Under the pieces are notes generated by a model, which saw only the letters and a list, made by a program, of their open reading frames with translations, was not told the DNA's origin and did no database searches. A stretch of DNA of 64,000 nt from DASSQJ01 sp963773655 (GTDB taxonomy: Bacteria > Actinomycetota > Actinomycetes > Actinomycetales > Dermatophilaceae): positions 744,001-808,000 of the forward strand of contig CAVZBX010000003.1 in the NCBI GenBank assembly GCA_963773655.1, in the 5' to 3' direction. Positions 23,557-31,789 of this stretch are shown in pieces. A program made the translations under genes and the position numbers. Within the stretch, counting starts at the first letter, position 1; each line of letters opens with the position of its first letter.

Positions 23557-24867
23557 TCAGCTGCCGGCGGTGAGGGCGTCGCGCATCGGCACGAGCTTGG
23601 CCGAGGACTCGGCGAGCTCGTCGGCGGGGTCGGAGCCGGCGACGATGCCGCACCCGGCGAACAGGCGCATCCGGGAGGCGTCCTCCCGGTCGACGAGCCC
23701 GCACCGCAGGGCGATCCCCCACTCGCCGTCGCCGTCCGCGTCGATCCACCCCACGGGCCCGGCGTACCGACCCCGGTCCATCTGCTCGAGCTCGGCGATG
23801 AGGGCGTCGGCCGCCTCGCGCGGCGTGCCGCACACCGCCGCCGAGGGGTGCAGCGCCGCGGCGAGGGCGATCGAGGAGGCGTCGTCGGCGAGCACCCCCG
23901 CGACGTCGGTGGCCAGGTGCATGACGTTGGAGAGGTGCAGCACGAACGGCGCCTCCGGCACGTTCATCGACGAGCAGTGCGGGGCCAGGGCGTCGGCCAC
24001 CGACCGCACGGCGTACTCGTGCTCCTCGAGGTCCTTGGACGAGCGTGCCAGCGACCCGGCGAGGGCGAGGTCGTGGGCGTCGTCGCCGGTGCGGCGGATG
24101 GTGCCGGCGAGCACCCGTGACGTGACCAGCCCCTTCTCGCGCCGGACGAGCAGCTCCGGGGTGGCGCCGACGAGGCCGTCGACCGCGAACACCCAGGTCG
24201 TGTCGTAGCGCTCGGCGAGCCGGTGGAGCAGCCACCGCACGTCGAGCGGCGCCGCGGTGCTCACCTCGAGGTCGCGGGCGAGCACCACCTTGTCCAGGCT
24301 CCCGGACGTGATCCGTGAGACCGCCTCCGCCACCGCGCCGGCCCACTGGGCGGGCGGCAGCGCGCCGTCGGCGAAGGCGACTGCACGCGGTGCCTCCGGC
24401 GCCGGCTGCACCGCCACCGCCGCCCCGCCCGGCACCGCGGCGACGGTGCGTTCGGCCGAGACCGTGGTGAGCCAGGCCCGGTCACGGCGGCGGCCGACGA
24501 CGACCTGCGGGACGACGAGGGTGCCCCCCTCGGCGGAGGACCCCGAGTAGGCCACCGAGCCGAAGGCGACCGGCCCGGTGCCGGGAAGGTCGACCTCGTC
24601 GCGGACCACGGCCGAGTGCGACAGCTCCCGCCACCAGCGCTCCAGCTCGGCGAAGCGCCGGGGACCGACGGCGGTGTGCGCGGCGGCGCGGCCCCAGCCG
24701 ACCAGCCCCTCGCCGCGGCGCACCCACGAGCAGGCGTCCCGGGGCCCGCCCGCCGGGACGAGGGCCAAGAGGTCGGAGGCCAGCTCGGGGTCGAGCGGCA
24801 CGGTGCGGGCGACGAGGGGGGCTGCCGGCACGGGGTGGTCCGGGGGCCCCGCAGGCAGCGAGGTCAT
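23557..24867 (-). CDS. menF: Isochorismate synthase
   Basis: Converts chorismate to isochorismate, the first menaquinone-specific step. 436 residues with the chorismate-binding fold: SLDKVVLARDLEV with the catalytic lysine, TPELLVRREKGLVTSRVLAGTIRR, HPSAAVCGTPREAADALI, and the Mg-binding C-terminus EWGIALRCGLVDREDASRMRLFAGCGIVAGSDP. Salicylate synthase is an alternative reading, but the men neighbourhood favours MenF. It converges with menJ (25 bases between) and diverges from menG, sharing a 167-base intergenic region. Confidence 0.93.
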   Translation of the reverse strand: MTSLPAGPPDHPVPAAPLVARTVPLDPELASDLLALVPAGGPRDACSWVRRGEGLVGWGRAAAHTAVGPRRFAELERWWRELSHSAVVRDEVDLPGTGPVAFGSVAYSGSSAEGGTLVVPQVVVGRRRDRAWLTTVSAERTVAAVPGGAAVAVQPAPEAPRAVAFADGALPPAQWAGAVAEAVSRITSGSLDKVVLARDLEVSTAAPLDVRWLLHRLAERYDTTWVFAVDGLVGATPELLVRREKGLVTSRVLAGTIRRTGDDAHDLALAGSLARSSKDLEEHEYAVRSVADALAPHCSSMNVPEAPFVLHLSNVMHLATDVAGVLADDASSIALAAALHPSAAVCGTPREAADALIAELEQMDRGRYAGPVGWIDADGDGEWGIALRCGLVDREDASRMRLFAGCGIVAGSDPADELAESSAKLVPMRDALTAGS

Positions 24868-24876
24868 CGGGACAGA

Positions 24877-24882
24877 ACCATA
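24877..24882 (-). promoter_or_regulatory. menF: -10 box (TATGGT) of menF
   Basis: TATGGT on the minus strand, nine bases before the ATG at 24867; the predicted leader is two or three bases. Confidence 0.4.
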
Positions 24883-25021
24883 CGGCGCCGTGCACCGGCC
24901 GCCGGACCGCGGCCGCGGTTCGCCGGTCCCCGGGGCCCGTCACGCCCGCCGGCCGCGCCGCCCCCGTCGCACGATGCCGCCCCTCCTCCGACGCGATGCG
25001 GGACCCGCCGCCCTCCGGTGC

Positions 25022-25027
25022 GAGGAT
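25022..25027 (+). promoter_or_regulatory. menG: -10 box (GAGGAT), leaderless start of menG
   Basis: GAGGAT lies seven bases before the ATG at 25035. Confidence 0.4.
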
Positions 25028-25034
25028 GAGGCCC

Positions 25035-25778
25035 ATGTCCCGTGCCTCCCTCGACAAGGACCCGCACGACGTCGCGGCGATGTTCGACGACGTCGCCCAC
25101 CGGTACGACCTCACCAACGACGTCCTCTCCCTCGGCCAGGACCGCCGCTGGCGGCGGGCCGTCGTCGAGGCGTGCGAGGCGCGGCCGGGCCAGCGGGTCC
25201 TCGACATCGCGGCCGGCACCGGCACGAGCAGCGAGCCCTTCGCGGACAGCGGGGTCGACGTGGTGCCCGCGGACTTCTCGCTGGGGATGCTGCGCGTCGG
25301 CCACCGCCGTCGCAGCGACCTCGGCTTCACCGCCGCGGACGCCACCCGCCTGCCGTTCGCCGACGACTCCTTCGACGTCGTGACGATGAGCTTCGGCCTG
25401 CGCAACGTCTCCGACCCCGACGCCGCCCTGCGCGAGTTCCTCCGGGTGACCAGGCCGGGGGGCCGTCTCGTCGTCTGCGAGTTCAGCCACCCGACCAACG
25501 ACGCCTTCCGGAAGGTGTACTCCCGCTACCTCGTCCGCAGCCTGCCGGCCATCGCGCGCCGGGTGAGCTCTGACCCGGAGTCCTACGTGTACCTCGCCGA
25601 GACCATCGAGCAGTGGCCGGACCAGCGTGCCCTCGCCGAGCGGGTCGCGGCCTCGGGCTGGGCGGCGGTGGAGTGGCGCAACCTCTCGGGGGGCATCGTC
25701 GCCCTGCACCGGGCCACCCGGCCACGGTCCGGGACCGACGCCGAGGCCGGCGGCCCTGTCGAGGGTCGTGCCCCCTGA
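25035..25778 (+). CDS. menG: Demethylmenaquinone methyltransferase
   Basis: SAM-dependent C-methyltransferase (UbiE/MenG family) making menaquinone, 247 residues. Seen: VAAMFDDVAHRYDLTNDVLSLGQDRRWRR, SAM motif LDIAAGTGTSSEPFA, DATRLPFADDSFDVVTMSFGLRNV, and REFLRVTRPGGRLVVCEFSHP. The C-terminus carries a short non-conserved acidic tail. The ATG at 25035 is chosen over 24996 from the -10 box and the family N-terminus. The stop lies 25 bases before the probable -10 of the nuo operon. Confidence 0.96.
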   Translation: MSRASLDKDPHDVAAMFDDVAHRYDLTNDVLSLGQDRRWRRAVVEACEARPGQRVLDIAAGTGTSSEPFADSGVDVVPADFSLGMLRVGHRRRSDLGFTAADATRLPFADDSFDVVTMSFGLRNVSDPDAALREFLRVTRPGGRLVVCEFSHPTNDAFRKVYSRYLVRSLPAIARRVSSDPESYVYLAETIEQWPDQRALAERVAASGWAAVEWRNLSGGIVALHRATRPRSGTDAEAGGPVEGRAP

Positions 25779-25802
25779 GTGCGGGGCGTCGGGGGCGGCG
25801 CC

Positions 25803-25808
25803 TAGACT
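25803..25808 (+). promoter_or_regulatory. Candidate nuo promoter P1, -10 box TAGACT
   Basis: TAGACT lies in the 234-base region before nuoA. The expected start site (about 25815) abuts the Rex operator at 25817-25834. I see no convincing -35. Confidence 0.45.
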
Positions 25809-25816
25809 GATCCGGC

Positions 25817-25834
25817 TCGTGAAGACGTTCACAA
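25817..25834. promoter_or_regulatory. Rex (redox-sensing repressor) operator upstream of nuoA
   Basis: TCGTGAAGACGTTCACAA matches the Rex operator consensus TTGTGAAnnnnTTCACAA at 13 of 14 fixed positions, with GTGAA/TTCAC as a perfect palindrome. It lies nine bases after the P1 -10 box, where a bound repressor would block initiation. Rex senses the NADH/NAD+ ratio and controls respiratory genes including nuo in Streptomyces. The rex gene is not in this window. Confidence 0.75.
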
Positions 25835-25906
25835 ACCCCCCCGAGGCTCCAGTGACCACCAGGAAGCGCCCGGCGCGGCTGTCCGCCGCCGGCACCACCA
25901 CCGGGG

Positions 25907-25934
25907 TTGAGGCGTACGTCACTCCCCCTAGGAT
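25907..25934 (+). promoter_or_regulatory. Candidate nuo promoter P2 (-35 TTGAGG, -10 TAGGAT)
   Basis: TTGAGG at 25907-25912 and TAGGAT at 25929-25934 are separated by 16 bases, a good vegetative-sigma arrangement. Transcription would start near 25941, giving a leader of about 70 bases before nuoA. It lies downstream of the Rex site, so it may escape Rex control. Confidence 0.5.
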
Positions 25935-26012
25935 GGCCGGGACGTGTGTCGGACACGCGGTGCCTGACGCCCGGCGGTCGCCCACCAGCAGCGAAAGGGG
26001 AGTTGTCACGCG

Positions 26013-26375
26013 ATGAGCAACCCCTACGTCCCCGTCCTGATCCTCGCGGCGTTCGGCCTGGGCTTCGCGCTCCTCTCCGTCGGCACGAGCCTGGTCGTCG
26101 GGCCCAAGCGCTACAACCGCGCCAAGATGGAGGCCTACGAGTGCGGCATCCAGCCCACCCCGCGCGCGGAGGGCGGCGGCCGGGTGCCGGTCAAGTACTT
26201 CCTCACCGCGATGCTCTTCATCATCTTCGACATCGAGGCGGTCTTCCTCTACCCGTTCGCCGTGGCCTTCGACCAGCTCGGGCTGTTCGCCCTCGTCGAG
26301 ATGGTCCTCTTCGTCGGCACCGTCTTCGTCGCCTACGTCTACGTGTGGAAGCGCGGCGGACTGGAGTGGGACTGA
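26013..26375 (+). CDS. nuoA: NADH-quinone oxidoreductase subunit A (main complex I)
   Basis: 120 residues, three membrane helices: about 5-27, 65-87 and 93-113. The conserved loop KMEAYECGIQPTPRAEGGGRVPVKYFLTAMLFIIFDIEAVFLYPF is present, including the Asp/Glu pair that lines the quinone channel. NuoA is a membrane subunit at the junction with the peripheral arm. GAAAGGGGAG lies 11 bases before the ATG. First gene of the 14-gene operon; its stop overlaps a 25-codon frame that leads to nuoB. Confidence 0.98.
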   Translation: MSNPYVPVLILAAFGLGFALLSVGTSLVVGPKRYNRAKMEAYECGIQPTPRAEGGGRVPVKYFLTAMLFIIFDIEAVFLYPFAVAFDQLGLFALVEMVLFVGTVFVAYVYVWKRGGLEWD

Positions 26376-26452
26376 TGACCGCACCGATCACCGCCCCGCC
26401 CGGGTGCGCCGCCCGCGCGACCCCCCCGTCCGTCACCACGAAGGAGGACTGA
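26375..26452 (+). CDS. Tiny coupled reading frame between nuoA and nuoB (25 aa, putative)
   Basis: The ATG overlaps the nuoA stop (TGATG) and the stop is one base before the nuoB ATG, filling the only large gap at this point. The peptide is Ala/Pro/Thr-rich (MTAPITAPPGCAARATPPSV) with no recognisable fold. AAGGAGG for nuoB lies inside its last codons, so its translation could tune nuoB initiation. It may equally be a chance frame. Confidence 0.3.
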   Translation: MTAPITAPPGCAARATPPSVTTKED

Positions 26453-26453
26453 G

Positions 26454-27053
26454 ATGGGACTCGAGGAGAAGCTGCCCGCCGGGTTCGCCCTCACGACGCT
26501 CGAGAACGTCGTCGGCTACATGCGCAAGGCCTCGATCTGGCCGGCCACCTTCGGGCTCGCGTGCTGCGCCATCGAGATGATGGCCGTCGGCACCCCCGAC
26601 TACGACATCGCCCGCTTCGGCATGGAGCGGTTCGCCGCCACGCCGCGTCAGGCCGACCTGATGATCGTCGCCGGCCGGGTGTCCCAGAAGATGGCGCCGG
26701 TCGTCCGGCAGGTCTACGACCAGATGCCCAACCCCAAGTGGGTCATCTCGATGGGGGTCTGTGCCAGCTCCGGCGGGATGTTCAACAACTACGCGATCGT
26801 CCAGGGCGTCGACCACATCATCCCCGTCGACGTCTACCTGCCCGGCTGCCCGCCGCGGCCCGAGATGCTGCTCAACGCGATCATCGCGCTGCACGAGCAG
26901 ATCCAGACCGCGCCGCTCGGCGTCAACCGGGTGGCCGCCGCCCGCGCCGCCGAGGAGGCCGCGCTGCGCGCCACCCCGACCTCCCGGATGGCCCCGACCC
27001 ACGACCACCTCGCCCACCTCGCGGCGCCGACCGGGAAGAACCTCCTCGCATGA
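26454..27053 (+). CDS. nuoB: NADH-quinone oxidoreductase subunit B (main complex I)
   Basis: 199 residues. Carries the ligands of terminal cluster N2: adjacent cysteines in FGLACCAIEMMA, a third in GVCASSGGMFNNYA, and the fourth in YLPGCPPRPEM. N2 hands electrons to menaquinone at the NuoB/NuoD interface. The C-terminal ~35 residues beyond the core are an Ala/Arg-rich extension. A strong AAGGAGG stands six bases before the ATG. The stop overlaps nuoC (ATGA). Confidence 0.98.
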   Translation: MGLEEKLPAGFALTTLENVVGYMRKASIWPATFGLACCAIEMMAVGTPDYDIARFGMERFAATPRQADLMIVAGRVSQKMAPVVRQVYDQMPNPKWVISMGVCASSGGMFNNYAIVQGVDHIIPVDVYLPGCPPRPEMLLNAIIALHEQIQTAPLGVNRVAAARAAEEAALRATPTSRMAPTHDHLAHLAAPTGKNLLA

Positions 27054-27870
27054 GCGACGAGAAGCACACCGACGACAGTGACGTGCAGCCCGTCCCCGAC
27101 AAGGAGATCGACTCCGACGAGACGCGCACCGACGACGCCCCCGGTGACCTCGAGGCGGCGCACAGCGCCAACGTCGCGCGCTGGCAGGACCTCTCGGAGG
27201 AGGACCTCGAGCCGGTCCTGATCGGCGAGCGCCGGGGCATGTTCGGCGCCACCCGCGGCCAGGACACCAGCGGGTACGGCGGGCTCGTCACGCCCACTCT
27301 CTTCCCCGGCGCCAGCCCCCGGCCCTACGGCTCGTACTTCGACGAGCTCGCCGACGCGCTCGGCTCGGCCCTGGGCGACACCGTCGGCTACCACGACGCC
27401 GTCGAGCGCGTCGTCGTCGACCGCGGCGAGCTCACCCTCTTCGTCGCCCGCGAGCACCTCCCGGCGGTGGCACGTGCGCTGCGCGACGACCCGGCGCTCC
27501 GCTTCGAGATGTGCATGAGCGTCTCCGGCGTGCACTTCCCCGGGGAGGCCGGCCGCGAGCTGCACGCCACCTACCACCTCCTGTCCATCACGCACGGCAG
27601 CCGTCGGGTGCGGCTCGAGGTCACCTGTCCCGACGACGACCCGCACATCCCGTCCGTGGTCGAGGTCTGGCCGGGAGCCGACTGGCACGAGCGCGAGACG
27701 TGGGACATGTTCGGCATCGTCTTCGACGGCCACCCCGCGCTCACCCGCATCCTCATGCCCGACGACTGGCCGGGCCACCCGCAGCGCAAGGACTACCCGC
27801 TCGGCGGCATCCCCGTCGAGTACAAGGGCGGCACCGTGCCGCCGCCCGACGAGCGGAGGGCGTACAGCTG

Positions 27871-27871
<1 letters not shown>
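27050..27871 (+). CDS. nuoC: NADH-quinone oxidoreductase subunit C (main complex I)
   Basis: 273 residues. The first ~75 are acidic and low in complexity, an extension common in actinobacteria. The conserved core ends in WHERETWDMFGIVFDGHPALTRILMPDDWPGHPQRKDYPLGG. A scaffold subunit of the peripheral arm, next to NuoD; separate from NuoD, unlike the fused NuoCD of enterobacteria. It overlaps nuoB upstream and nuoD downstream (TGATG). Confidence 0.97.
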
Positions 27872-29267
<1,396 letters not shown>

Positions 29268-29268
<1 letters not shown>

Positions 29269-30452
29269 TGGCTGGCGACTTCGGCCTGCAGACCGCCTCC
29301 GGGCACCTCACGGTGCCCGAGGAGTCCAAGGAGCCCTACCCCGCCGACGTCGAGGAGCAGTTCCGCCGCGACGCCGCGGAGGTCATCGCCCGGTACCCGC
29401 AGAAGCGGTCGGCGCTGCTGCCGCTGCTCCACCTCGTGCAGTCGGTCGACGGCTACGTCACCGGCCGGGGGATCGACCTGTGCGCCGAGCTGCTCGACCT
29501 GACGACCGCCGAGGTCTCGGGGGTCGCGACGTTCTACACCCAGTACAAGCGCCACCCCAACGGCGAGTACACGGTGGGGGTCTGCACCAACACGCTGTGC
29601 GCGGTGATGGGCGGCGACGAGATCTGGGAGGCCGTCTCCGAGCACCTCGGGGTCGGCCACGACGAGACCACCGACGACGGCCGGGTCACCCTCGAACGGA
29701 TCGAGTGCAACGCGGCCTGCGACTACGCCCCGGTCGTCATGGCCAACTGGGAGTTCTTCGACAACCAGACGCCCGACTCCACCATCGAGCTCGTCGACCG
29801 GCTGCGTGCCGGTGAGGACGTCGCGCCCACGCGGGGTGCCGCCAAGGTCTGCTCGTTCAAGCACGTCAGCCGGGTGCTCGCCGGGTTCTCCGACGGCCGC
29901 GCCGACGAGGGCGTGGGCGCCGGTCCGCCGACCCTGCTCGGCCTGCGCATCGCCGAGGAGCACGGCTGGACCGCCCCGGAGGGCGACTCCGCGCACGGCA
30001 GCGGCGGCGCCGGCAGCACGCCGGGCCGCACCGAGGTCACTCCCGACAGCGACGAGGCCGAGGCCGACAAGGTCGAGCCGGCCGCCGAGTCCGACCGTGA
30101 CGACACCCCCGGCGAGAAGCACGACGACGACGCCTCCGACGAGGCCAAGTCCTCCGCGAAGGAGGCCGAGCCGCCGGCGGTCGTCTCCACCGGCGAGGGC
30201 GTGCGCGGCATGGCAGCGGAGACCCCGACGCCGGGTGAGGTCATCGACGTCTCCCCGCCGCAGGAGGCGACGCCCGGCCCCGTCGGGCGGGCCGCGAACG
30301 TGTCGGCGCAGAGCGCCTCGGTGCCGGTCGGCCACGAGGCCGGGCCGGCGGCCGTCGCCGAGCGCCAGGAGAGCGGCGCCGACGACGCCGAGGACGGCGG
30401 TGCCGCGATCGAGGCGCCCGGGGACGACGGCACCGACGGGAAGGGCGAGTGA
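29268..30452 (+). CDS. nuoE: NADH-quinone oxidoreductase subunit E with long acidic C-terminal tail (main complex I)
   Basis: 394 residues, over twice the usual ~170-240. The thioredoxin-like core carries the N1a 2Fe-2S ligands: Cys106 and Cys111 in VCTNTLC, Cys147 and Cys151 in ECNAAC. It ends near residue 205. The remaining ~180 residues are disordered-looking, rich in Asp, Glu, Ala, Pro and Ser, with no cysteines. NuoE partners NuoF in NADH oxidation. The tail has no frame break and keeps the GC3 bias of its neighbours, so it is probably translated. Confidence 0.96.
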
Positions 30453-31789
30453 TGACGAGCACCCTGACACCGGTCCTCAGCCGCGACTGGGGCGCGGAGC
30501 GGTCCTGGACGCTGCAGACCTACCGGGACCGCGGCGGCTACCGGGCCCTGGAGACGGCGCTCGGCATGGAGCCCGGCGACGTCCTGGGCGCGGTCAAGGA
30601 GTCCAGCCTGCGCGGCCGCGGCGGTGCGGGGTTCCCCACGGGCCTGAAGTGGTCGTTCATGGCGCCGCCCGACGGCGGGCCCCGCTACCTCGTCGTCAAC
30701 GCCGACGAGTCCGAGCCGGGGACGTGCAAGGACGTGCCGCTGATGCTGGCGAACCCGCATCTGCTCATCGAGGGCGTCGTCATCTCCTCGTACGCCATCG
30801 GCTGCGAGCACGCGTTCATCTACCTGCGCGGCGAGGTCGTCCACGTCTACCGGCGGCTGTTGCAGGCCGTCGAGGAGGCCCGCGCCGCGGGGCTCGTCGG
30901 GCGCGACGTCAACGGCACCGGGGTGAACGTCGAGATCACCGTCCACGCCGGCGCCGGCGCCTACATCTGCGGCGAGGAGACCGCGCTCCTCGACAGCCTC
31001 GAGGGCCGCCGCGGCCAGCCCCGCAGCAAGCCGCCGTTCCCCGGGGCCGCGGGCCTGTACGCCCGACCCACCTCGGTCAACAACGTCGAGACCATCGCCT
31101 CGGTCCCGGGGATCATCCTCGAGGGCGTCGACTGGTTCACGTCGATGGGCACCGAGAAGTCCACCGGGTTCGGCATCTTCAGCCTCTCCGGGCACGTGCG
31201 GAACCCGGGCCAGTTCGAGGCCCCGCTCGGCATCACGATGCGCGAGCTGCTCGAGCTCGCCGGCGGGATGCGCGACCCCGACCACGAGCTGAAGTTCTGG
31301 ACCCCGGGTGGGTCCTCCACCCCGTTGCTCACCGCGGAGCACCTCGACGTCCCGCTCGACTTCGAGGCGGTCGGCGCGGCCGGCTCGATGCTCGGCACCC
31401 GGGCGCTCCAGGTCTTCGACGACACCGTCTGCGTCGTGCGGGCCGTCGACCGGTGGACCGACTTCTACCGACACGAGTCCTGCGGCAAGTGCACGCCGTG
31501 CCGCGAGGGGACGTGGTGGCTCAAGCAGATCTTCGGCCGGCTCGAGCACGGGGAGGGGACGATGGAGGACATCGACAAGCTCCTCGACCTGTGCGACAAC
31601 ATCCTCGGCCGCAGCTTCTGCGCCCTCGCCGACGGCGCCACGAGCCCGATCACGAGCTCCATCCAGTACTTCCGCGACGAGTTCGTCGCCCACATCGAGG
31701 GCGGCGGGTGCCCCTTCGACCCGCGCGAGTCCACGATCTGGGCCAAGGACGGCGGCGCGAGCACGAGCAAGGAGAGCGTCTCCGTATGA
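30452..31789 (+). CDS. nuoF: NADH-quinone oxidoreductase subunit F (main complex I)
   Basis: 445 residues. NADH- and FMN-binding subunit: RGRGGAGFPTGLKWSFM, LVVNADESEPGTCKDVPLM, GAGAYICGEETALLDSLEG. Cluster N3 cysteines are in ESCGKCTPCREGTWW, with the fourth in GRSFCALADGA. The ATG at 30452 overlaps the nuoE stop in the same TGATG manner as nuoD and nuoE; a GTG one codon earlier is the alternative. The stop overlaps nuoG (ATGA). Confidence 0.98.
   Translation: MTSTLTPVLSRDWGAERSWTLQTYRDRGGYRALETALGMEPGDVLGAVKESSLRGRGGAGFPTGLKWSFMAPPDGGPRYLVVNADESEPGTCKDVPLMLANPHLLIEGVVISSYAIGCEHAFIYLRGEVVHVYRRLLQAVEEARAAGLVGRDVNGTGVNVEITVHAGAGAYICGEETALLDSLEGRRGQPRSKPPFPGAAGLYARPTSVNNVETIASVPGIILEGVDWFTSMGTEKSTGFGIFSLSGHVRNPGQFEAPLGITMRELLELAGGMRDPDHELKFWTPGGSSTPLLTAEHLDVPLDFEAVGAAGSMLGTRALQVFDDTVCVVRAVDRWTDFYRHESCGKCTPCREGTWWLKQIFGRLEHGEGTMEDIDKLLDLCDNILGRSFCALADGATSPITSSIQYFRDEFVAHIEGGGCPFDPRESTIWAKDGGASTSKESVSV

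Noticed and set aside
29806..31785. Upstream extension of the nuoG frame through nuoE and nuoF
   Set aside because: NuoE and NuoF have intact motifs in their own frames. The ATG at 31786 overlaps the nuoF stop and gives the normal NuoG N-terminus.
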